10,221 bases of DNA from Flammeovirgaceae bacterium. Its GTDB lineage: Bacteria; Bacteroidota; Bacteroidia; Cytophagales; MED-G16. The stretch lies in contig NZUF01000026.1 in NCBI GenBank assembly GCA_002696995.1, forward strand, positions 45,971 through 56,191, written 5' to 3'. The notes beneath the pieces were generated by a model. That model saw only the letters and a list, made by a program, of their open reading frames with translations. It had not been told where the DNA came from and searched no databases. How positions within the stretch are numbered: the stretch's first letter is position 1; each line of letters begins with the position of its first letter. Of the stretch, positions 1 through 5,358 are shown one piece after another. Made by a program: the position numbers and the translations under genes.

Positions 1-1124
1 AATAATTCAAGTTCTCTAGCAATCAAATCAGAAGCAAATGCACTACCTCCTCCAGAATTAACATAAAGAATTACAGATTTTATGTTTTTATTTTTCTTAA
101 TTTTTTTAATTTCTTTTATAATTGATTCTGAATAGATACCGTCATCTCCAGTTCCAGGCAAAATACTACCTATAGCGTATAATACCGCTATTTTATTTCT
201 ATTATACTTACTTTTTTCTAGAGTTTTTCGGTATTTAAGTAAAGAAATCTTTTTGTAAGAACTATCTACATTAGTTTTTAGATAATTTACCATTTCATCT
301 TCATAGATTAAGCTATCAACTAATTTATTATTTAATGCATCATTAGCAAGTTCTGTTTCAAAATTTTCTATCATATTAAATAGATTATCTCTGTCTATTG
401 ATCTAGAAATAGAAATTTTATCTAAATAGTTTGACATTCTATAATTTAATAAATTGAGATATTGTTCTTCATTTTCTTTACTAAAATCCGTTCTTACATA
501 CGTTTCAGCAGCACCTTTATATTCACCAACTCTAAAAAGATTAATATCTATGCCTAATTCATCAAGCATATTTTTATAAAAAAATGAACTTACTCCAAAA
601 CCACTTACTGATATAAACCCTGGAGGTGAAATTGCCATAAAGTCTGACACTGAAGAAATGAAATAAGCACCTTTAGTTTGTAAGTCAGCATGAGAATATA
701 TTGGTTTTTTTCTTTTAAACTCTTCGAGGATGTCTCTAACCTTCTCAGCTTTATTAAAACTAATACCTACATTTTCTACATTGAGGTATATTCCTTCGAT
801 ATTGTCATCATCTGCTGCCTTTGTTATAATATTTTCAAATGTTAAAAGGCTTATTTTTTCGGTTTGGTTATTATCAAGAATTGGAAGAGGCAATGGAATA
901 TCAAAATTTAAATCTAATTCATCTCCTTTAGTATCTCTGTCACCAATAATATTTAGATTATTTATATATAATAGACTGTTTTTAGATACAGTTATCTCTT
1001 CTTTTGTTGAAGGAGTAAATAGAGCTCCTATTATACTAAAGAAAATAATTATAATTATTATGCTTATAAAGAAAGATAAAATTCCTTTTATTGCATTTAC
1101 TAATACATCAATTAGAAAGTTCAT
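1..1124 (-). CDS. sppA: Signal peptide peptidase SppA, 67-kDa type (3' end outside window)
   Basis: Membrane-bound serine protease of the ClpP/crotonase fold that degrades leftover signal peptides. About 374 residues are visible; the C-terminal part lies off the left edge. A hydrophobic, Ile-rich anchor spans about residues 14-36, followed by the N-terminal SppA domain. The segment RVGEYKGAAETYVR matches the family motif around the general-base lysine (E. coli K209); here it is K203. Near the edge, NSGGGSAFASDLI (about 357-369) matches the usual NSPGGS oxyanion-loop motif that opens the second domain, with Pro replaced by Gly. The nucleophilic serine, in the later AASGGYW-type motif, is not in the window. 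The ATG overlaps the kdsB stop as ATGA, so the two are probably translationally coupled, and sppA is the third visible gene of the nfeD-kdsB-sppA unit. The frame is open from 1124 to base 1. The family call is confident; activity cannot be judged because the nucleophile is unseen. Confidence 0.93.
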   Translation of the reverse strand, partial: MNFLIDVLVNAIKGILSFFISIIIIIIFFSIIGALFTPSTKEEITVSKNSLLYINNLNIIGDRDTKGDELDLNFDIPLPLPILDNNQTEKISLLTFENIITKAADDDNIEGIYLNVENVGISFNKAEKVRDILEEFKRKKPIYSHADLQTKGAYFISSVSDFMAISPPGFISVSGFGVSSFFYKNMLDELGIDINLFRVGEYKGAAETYVRTDFSKENEEQYLNLLNYRMSNYLDKISISRSIDRDNLFNMIENFETELANDALNNKLVDSLIYEDEMVNYLKTNVDSSYKKISLLKYRKTLEKSKYNRNKIAVLYAIGSILPGTGDDGIYSESIIKEIKKIKKNKNIKSVILYVNSGGGSAFASDLIARELEL

Positions 1125-1846
1125 TTCAAATTATTTTTATTTATAAATTCTTGAGCGAAGATAAGATCTTCTTTTGTATCTATGCTAAAACTATTAAATT
1201 TTGTAGTATTTAATTTAACAGTATATCCATTTTCTAACCATCTAAGTTGTTCTAAAGACTCACTTAACTCAAGTTTTGATGGTTTTAAGGAAATTATTTT
1301 TTTTAGTGTAATTGGAGTGTAAGCATAAATACAAATATGCTTGTTATAGTCTGTTTTTTTTTTCTGAAAAGGTATTAATGACCTGGAGAAGTACATAGCT
1401 TCATCCGAGTTATTTTTAACTACTTTCATAATAGATTCCCTCTCTATCAAATCAGAATATTTCTCTTTTTTAATTAGAGTACATATCTGATTAGGGGGGT
1501 TACATATAGAGATAATATCTTCAATTTGTTCTTTTTTTATAAATGGTTCATCACCTTGAATATTAACTATATAGTCATATTCTTTATTTAATTTTTTATA
1601 TGCTTCGTATACTCTCTCAGTCCCATTTAAGGGATTTTCAGATGTCATAATAACTTTCCCAAATTCATTAACATGATCAAATATTTCTTTATTTGGTGTA
1701 GCTACATATAACTCATTAATTTGATTTGCTTTCATAGCAGACTCATAAACCCTTCTAATCATAGATTTATTTCCAATATTTATTAAGGGTTTTCCAGGAA
1801 GTCTTGAAGACTCCATTCTTGCAGGTATTATACCTATAATCTTCAT
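1121..1846 (-). CDS. kdsB: 3-deoxy-manno-octulosonate cytidylyltransferase (CMP-Kdo synthetase)
   Basis: Transfers CMP from CTP to Kdo, giving CMP-Kdo for attachment to lipid A; cytoplasmic, and diagnostic of an LPS-bearing cell. At 241 residues it has the usual family length. Visible motifs in order: the nucleotide-binding IPARMESSRLPGKPL (7-21); NGTERVYEA (74-82), matching the family's SGTDR-type sugar/nucleotide loop with E for D; the metal-binding VNIQGDEP (94-101, D99); SRSLIPF (154-160); ESLEQLRWLENGY (196-208); and SIDTKEDL (221-228), whose D223 fits the second metal ligand. The ATG follows the nfeD TAA with no spacer, and the TGA overlaps the sppA ATG, so this is the middle gene of an operon. 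No kdsA, kdsC or kdsD is visible nearby. A run of ten A on the coding strand encodes K162-K164 and the first base of T165. Confidence 0.95.
   Translation of the reverse strand: MKIIGIIPARMESSRLPGKPLINIGNKSMIRRVYESAMKANQINELYVATPNKEIFDHVNEFGKVIMTSENPLNGTERVYEAYKKLNKEYDYIVNIQGDEPFIKKEQIEDIISICNPPNQICTLIKKEKYSDLIERESIMKVVKNNSDEAMYFSRSLIPFQKKKTDYNKHICIYAYTPITLKKIISLKPSKLELSESLEQLRWLENGYTVKLNTTKFNSFSIDTKEDLIFAQEFINKNNLK
1354..1363 (-). repeat. A10 homopolymer tract inside kdsB
   Basis: Ten consecutive A on the coding strand (ten T on the plus strand) within kdsB, covering K162-K164 and the first base of T165. It is the longest mononucleotide run I noticed; other runs, such as 5933-5940 and 6568-6575, have eight. 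Long A runs are known sites of polymerase slippage. Here it may simply reflect AT-rich lysine codons. Confidence 0.6.
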
Positions 1847-3184
1847 TTAGGCTTTTTTTACTTTTAGAGATGAACCTTCATTATTAGTTACAATAACATT
1901 TTTATTTTTATCAATATATTCACCTGATGTTGAGGCATCATAAATATTTTCGTCAATTATAACTTTTCCACTTGGTCTCAATACTGTAAAAGATTTACCT
2001 TTCATATTTAGTAGGTTATCTGGATATTTTTTTGAAACATATCCTTTACTCGTTTCTTGAGTTTCATTTAATGCAATTTTCTTAAATGCTTTTGAGTCAG
2101 TAAGTTTAATTCCACCAAAAAGTACTAATAAACCAAAACTAAATACTGAAATAAAAACTGAAAGACTTGATGCAATCAAATCTCTAGATAATACAAAAGT
2201 AAAATCAAACATATCATTGTTTAACATTATTAATATTAGAGAACTTAATGATGCAAATAGACCTATAACTCCAAAAACACCGAAACCTGGTATAACAAAT
2301 ACCTCAAGAGCAATGAATATTATGCCAATGAAAAATAATAAAATTTCCCAATTTTCAGCAACTCCATTTAAGTAGTATGGAACTAAATATAAAATTAGAG
2401 CAGTTATAGAAGCTATTATAGGAAATCCTACTCCAGGTGTTTGCATTTCAAAGTATAATCCTCCAAGTATTAACAATATTAACACACTGCTTACAACTGG
2501 ATTAAGAAAAAAAGAGATAATATCTTCTGTTGAATCTAATTCATATTTTGTTATATTATAATTATTGATATTTTGTCTTTCTAAGATTTCTTCAATCGAA
2601 TTTAATTCTGCATCACAAAAACCGAATTTTATAGCTTCTTGAGTAGAAAAAGTAATTACTTTTCCTTCGGCAGAAATACTATCTACTTCAATATCTTCAT
2701 CTACCATTGCTTCAGCAATTTTTGGATCTCTACCTTTAGCCTCTGCAGTGGATCTCATTATGGATCTCATATAAGATTGGTATTTATCTGGAGCTTGAGT
2801 TCCATCTCCTGTAACTACGGTAGCTGCACCTATACTTGCTCCACTACTCATATAAATACTATCTGTTGCTATAGATATTAAAGCCCCTGCAGATGCAGCA
2901 TCTTTATTTATCCATACGTATATAGGTTTTTCAAAATCTAAAATTCTAGTCCTAATATCATCAGCATCGTTTACAGCCCCTCCATATGTATCCATCTCAA
3001 TAATTATTACATCATAGTCTTTTTCACTGGCCTCTTCTAGGAGTAACTTTGTATACCTGTTAGTTCTTGGGTCAATATTAGATTTAATTTCACCAACTAA
3101 TACCTTTGTTTCTTTATCATTTGCATTAATAAAAAATAATGGTAAAACAGAAAATAATAAAACCTTCAATATATTTGATTTCAT
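1847..3184 (-). CDS. nfeD: NfeD family membrane serine protease (long form, ClpP-like domain plus OB domain)
   Basis: Long-form NfeD protein, a family implicated in membrane quality control and usually partnered with slipin/stomatin proteins. Architecture over 445 residues: signal peptide about 1-21; ClpP-like protease domain about 26-200; around five membrane helices at about 230-248, 253-271, 279-297, 300-321 and 337-358; soluble OB-fold NfeD domain about 375-445, with the typical LRPSGKVIIDENIYDA segment. The nucleophile motif NKDAASAGALI places the serine at S98, and MDTYGG (64-69) supplies the oxyanion loop. From remembered PH1510, its catalytic Lys138 aligns with R144 here; K150 lies nearby. 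The ATG at 3184 is followed by a good signal sequence. First visible gene of the nfeD-kdsB-sppA unit, divergent from the LysM gene with only 21 bases between starts. No slipin gene is adjacent. The family is certain; protease activity is inferred. Confidence 0.93.
   Translation of the reverse strand: MKSNILKVLLFSVLPLFFINANDKETKVLVGEIKSNIDPRTNRYTKLLLEEASEKDYDVIIIEMDTYGGAVNDADDIRTRILDFEKPIYVWINKDAASAGALISIATDSIYMSSGASIGAATVVTGDGTQAPDKYQSYMRSIMRSTAEAKGRDPKIAEAMVDEDIEVDSISAEGKVITFSTQEAIKFGFCDAELNSIEEILERQNINNYNITKYELDSTEDIISFFLNPVVSSVLILLILGGLYFEMQTPGVGFPIIASITALILYLVPYYLNGVAENWEILLFFIGIIFIALEVFVIPGFGVFGVIGLFASLSSLILIMLNNDMFDFTFVLSRDLIASSLSVFISVFSFGLLVLFGGIKLTDSKAFKKIALNETQETSKGYVSKKYPDNLLNMKGKSFTVLRPSGKVIIDENIYDASTSGEYIDKNKNVIVTNNEGSSLKVKKA
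3170..3177 (+). promoter_or_regulatory. Candidate Bacteroidota -7 box for the LysM gene
   Basis: TATATTTG is an exact match to the Bacteroidota TAnnTTTG -7 element. It lies inside the first codons of the divergent nfeD gene and about 28 bases before the LysM ATG, which would give a leader of about 20 bases. I see no clear TTG -33 element at the expected distance, so this rests on the -7 box alone. Confidence 0.35.
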
Positions 3185-3205
3185 AACAAGTTTTAATTTG
3201 AAATT

Positions 3206-3739
3206 ATGTCAATAAAGTTATTAAAAATTGCTCTAATATTTTTCTTTATTTCCTATAACAACTCTTATTCTCAAGGTAATGAATACCATATCGTAGAAAA
3301 AGGTGAAACATTTTACTCAATATCTAAAAAGTTTGATAAAAGTATTGAAGAACTTAAGAGAATAAATAATTTAAAAGGAAATACCCTTTCAGTTGGTCAA
3401 AAAATTATCATAAATGTGTACAAAACAGAAGATGAGGAGATAATTAAACCCTATAATGAAATAAAAACCAATAGAGTAGAAGGTTTTGCTTCATCAATTA
3501 ATGACTCTGAAAATTCTGATAAATATTTGGCATTACATAAGACAGCAGAGACAGGAACTATAATTTTTGTAAAAAATCAGATGAATGAAAATGTTGTCAT
3601 AGTTAGAGTTATAGGAAAACTTCCTGAAACAGGTAATAATGATAAAATTGATATAAGATTATCAAGAGTAGCTTTCGAAAAATTAAATGCAAAGGACCAT
3701 GTTATTCCTGTAGAATTAACTTATGTTGAAAAGAAATAA
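3206..3739 (+). CDS. Secreted LysM protein with degenerate RlpA-like double-psi beta-barrel
   Basis: Exported protein of 177 residues that probably binds peptidoglycan. A signal peptide covers about 1-23 and ends in the phylum-typical SYSQ|G. One LysM domain spans about 27-71 (YHIVEKGETFYSISKKF followed by LSVGQKIIIN). Residues about 91-174 resemble the RlpA/DPBB fold: GFASS, then LALHKTAETGTIIFVKN, VVIVRVIGKLP and IDIRLSRVAFEKL align with RlpA's AAHKTLPFGT, VRVNDRGPF and IDLSRAAAERL segments. The RlpA catalytic His is kept as H111, but the Asp-containing NDRGPF loop is replaced by IGKLPET, so lytic transglycosylase activity is unlikely and a binding or structural role fits better. It is divergent from nfeD; the cold-shock gene follows 57 bases downstream on the same strand. 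LysM and signal calls are confident; the DPBB call comes from motif order only. Confidence 0.88.
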   Translation: MSIKLLKIALIFFFISYNNSYSQGNEYHIVEKGETFYSISKKFDKSIEELKRINNLKGNTLSVGQKIIINVYKTEDEEIIKPYNEIKTNRVEGFASSINDSENSDKYLALHKTAETGTIIFVKNQMNENVVIVRVIGKLPETGNNDKIDIRLSRVAFEKLNAKDHVIPVELTYVEKK

Positions 3740-3759
3740 AATAATTGTAGATATTATAA

Positions 3760-3776
3760 AATATATGAGATATATT
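3760..3776 (+). other. AT-only hairpin between the LysM and cold-shock genes
   Basis: AATATAT, loop GAG, ATATATT: a perfect 7-base-pair inverted repeat of only A-T pairs, 20 bases after the LysM stop and 20 bases before the cold-shock ATG. No T-run follows, so it is not a standard intrinsic terminator. It could be part of the cold-shock mRNA leader, or chance in AT-rich DNA. Its right arm overlaps TATATTG, a poor match to a -7 box, and a TTG sits 23 bases upstream at 3745-3747. Confidence 0.3.
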
Positions 3777-3796
3777 GCGCTCTAATTTTAAATATT

Positions 3797-3991
3797 ATGA
3801 GTACAGGTAAAGTAAAGTTTTTTAACATTTCTAAAGGTTACGGTTTTATTGTCGAAGATGGTAATGAAGCTGAACATTTTGTTCATTCGACTGGATTAGT
3901 TGATCAAATCAACGAAGGTGATTCAGTAGAATTTGAATTAGTTGACGGTAAAAAAGGTAAAATAGCTGGAAACGTGAAAAGAATATCTTAA
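3797..3991 (+). CDS. Cold-shock domain protein (CspA family)
   Basis: A 64-residue single cold-shock domain, an OB fold that binds single-stranded RNA and DNA and acts as an RNA chaperone in the cytoplasm. The family's opening TGKVKFFN is at 3-10; RNP1 is KGYGFI (13-18, with aromatics Y15 and F17); RNP2 is HFVH (27-30). The rest, EGDSVEFELVDGKKGKIAGNV, is the standard C-terminal half. After RNP2 the usual FVHFSAI reads FVHSTGL, so the Phe after the His is absent; otherwise the protein is ordinary. It lies 57 bases after the LysM gene and may have its own promoter in that gap. Its stop is convergent with pyrE at 7 bases. Whether it is cold-inducible cannot be told from sequence. Csp paralogues are hard to name individually, so no symbol is given. 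Confidence 0.93.
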   Translation: MSTGKVKFFNISKGYGFIVEDGNEAEHFVHSTGLVDQINEGDSVEFELVDGKKGKIAGNVKRIS

Positions 3992-4000
3992 TTGATATTT
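3981..4000. terminator. Candidate weak bidirectional hairpin between csp and pyrE
   Basis: AATATC (3982-3987), loop TTAATT, GATATT (3994-3999) is a perfect 6-base-pair inverted repeat, extendable by a G-T pair at 3981/4000. It sits exactly at the meeting point of two convergent genes: the csp stop codon is in the loop and the pyrE stop overlaps the right arm. A run of A lies on its left and T-rich sequence on its right, so either strand could give a weak stem followed by U-rich RNA. The stem is nearly all A-T and may be chance. Confidence 0.3.
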
Positions 4001-4622
4001 ATTTCCATTTCCCAGGATTTTCTCTCCAAGATTTTAATTTAACAAGTTCATTCTCGCTAATGTATTTATTTGCTAGAGCTACCTCAAGTAGGTCCCTATA
4101 GTAAAATATACTTTCAGCATTGCACTTGATTTTATTAAAATTTTCCGTTGATACATTAAAACCGTAGTTGAATATTGATAGGACTGCTAGAACATTAGAT
4201 CCGGCATCCCTTATCGCTTCTACGGCTTTTATTGAACTGCCACCAGTTGAAATTAAGTCTTCAATGAGGATGATATTTTTGTTTTTCTCTAGTCGACCCT
4301 CAATTAAATTTTTCATTCCATGAGATTTTGGTTTTGATCTTACATATGAAAATGGTAATTCTAATTCACTTGATACAAGTGCACCTTGTGGTATACCGGC
4401 TGTAGCAACACCTGCTATGCTATCAACATCCTTATAATTTTCTTTAATTATTTCTTTTAATCTTTCAGTTATTTCAGATCTTATTTTAGGATATGATAAT
4501 GAAATTCTATTATCAAAATATATAGGTGATTTCCATCCAGAGGCCCAATTAAAAGGGTTTTTAAGGTTAATCTTTATTGAATTTATTTTAAGTAAACTAT
4601 TTAATAGCTCTGGAGATTTCAT
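3999..4622 (-). CDS. pyrE: Orotate phosphoribosyltransferase
   Basis: Joins orotate and PRPP to make orotidine 5'-phosphate, the fifth step of de novo pyrimidine synthesis; a cytoplasmic homodimer in the known family. It is 207 residues, standard length. WASGWKSPIYFDNR (26-39) is the N-terminal orotate/PRPP region; VATAGIPQGALVS (72-84) follows; RSKPKSHGMKNLIEG (95-109) is the mobile catalytic loop contributed across the dimer, with K97, K99 and H101 present; IILIEDLISTGGSS (117-130) is the PRPP-binding motif with the acidic pair E121-D122. All expected residues are there. The start MKSPELLNSLLK lies just downstream of an exact -7 box (4630-4637), supporting the ATG at 4622. Divergent from the NUDIX gene with 55 bases between; the stop is convergent with the cold-shock gene. 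Confidence 0.97.
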   Translation of the reverse strand: MKSPELLNSLLKINSIKINLKNPFNWASGWKSPIYFDNRISLSYPKIRSEITERLKEIIKENYKDVDSIAGVATAGIPQGALVSSELELPFSYVRSKPKSHGMKNLIEGRLEKNKNIILIEDLISTGGSSIKAVEAIRDAGSNVLAVLSIFNYGFNVSTENFNKIKCNAESIFYYRDLLEVALANKYISENELVKLKSWRENPGKWK

Positions 4623-4629
4623 ATTTTAA

Positions 4630-4637
4630 CAAAAGTA
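4630..4637 (-). promoter_or_regulatory. Candidate Bacteroidota -7 box for pyrE
   Basis: Read on the minus strand this is TACTTTTG, an exact TAnnTTTG match. Only seven bases separate it from the pyrE ATG, so transcription starting a few bases after the box would give a very short leader or an almost leaderless mRNA. The nearest upstream TTG is 25 bases away, slightly longer than the usual spacing, so only the -7 element is well supported. Confidence 0.4.
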
Positions 4638-4677
4638 AGATTAATTTTAATATTATTTCATTCAATTTTACCTTTAT

Positions 4678-5358
4678 ATGAAAACTATAGTTGTAAATAA
4701 TATCCCTATCTTTTTTAAGCCTCTTAATAATTTAAAGTTAAAAAAAGAAGATTTTGATACTTATGTTGATGGTTCATCAGGTATAGTCCCTAAAAAATTA
4801 TACGCTAGAGTTTTAATTTATGATAGTACTATAACTACTATAGTTGATTTACTTAAAAAAATGACATCCCATAAGTTTAAAAAAATATATTCTATTACAA
4901 TAACTCTTAAGGATTATAAGTCAGTACTTAAAAAAGTAAAGAAGATGTTTAAGATTGTTAAGGCAGGAGGAGGAGTTGTGAGAAATAAATTAGATGAAAT
5001 TCTTTTTATTTATAGGATGAAGAAGTGGGATCTCCCGAAAGGCAAACTTGATAAAGGTGAGACAATAATTGAGTGTGCAAAGAGAGAAGTTGAAGAGGAA
5101 ACTAAGGTTGATGTTGAGTGTAAAGAAAAAATTATTTCAACATGGCACACCTACACAAGAAATAAAAAATATATTTTAAAGAAGACAACATGGTTTAGGA
5201 TGGAGAGTCTAGATGACTCAAAGATGAAGCCTCAGAAAAAAGAAAAGATTGAGAAGGTAGAATGGATGAGAAGATCTACGATTGATGATATTTTATTAAA
5301 CTCTTATAAGACACTTAATTTTGTTATGAAGAAATATTATGATAATAAGAAAAATTAA
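4678..5358 (+). CDS. NUDIX hydrolase with an N-terminal extension
   Basis: Probable hydrolase of a nucleoside diphosphate linked to another group; the substrate cannot be read from sequence. Of 226 residues, about 1-95 form an N-terminal region I cannot assign, rich in Lys and beta-prone, and about 96-220 form the NUDIX fold. The Nudix box starts at G122 and reads GKLDKGE, seven residues, then REVEEETKV; the metal-binding core R136-E137-x-x-E140-E141 is intact, but the Gly usual near the end of the box is K143. WDLPKG just before it is typical. The protein is very Lys-rich. It is divergent from pyrE with 55 bases between, and its stop overlaps the class V enzyme stop by 4 bases tail to tail. 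From memory, a NUDIX gene beside pyrE is common in Flavobacteriia, hinting at nucleotide housekeeping. Confidence 0.9.
   Translation: MKTIVVNNIPIFFKPLNNLKLKKEDFDTYVDGSSGIVPKKLYARVLIYDSTITTIVDLLKKMTSHKFKKIYSITITLKDYKSVLKKVKKMFKIVKAGGGVVRNKLDEILFIYRMKKWDLPKGKLDKGETIIECAKREVEEETKVDVECKEKIISTWHTYTRNKKYILKKTTWFRMESLDDSKMKPQKKEKIEKVEWMRRSTIDDILLNSYKTLNFVMKKYYDNKKN

Noticed and set aside
730..1146. Plus-strand 138-residue open frame
   Set aside because: Antisense to the well-supported sppA start and kdsB end; low-complexity translation with no recognisable motif.
2639..2881. Plus-strand 80-residue open frame
   Set aside because: Antisense to the nfeD protease domain; Ser/Tyr/Cys-rich translation typical of a shadow frame.
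3771..3778. TATATTGC as a -7 box for the cold-shock gene
   Set aside because: It departs from TAnnTTTG at the last two positions and overlaps the AT hairpin; mentioned only in the hairpin entry.
4669..4676. TACCTTTA as a -7 box for the NUDIX gene
   Set aside because: The final G is A, and the position would put the transcript start inside or after the ATG.
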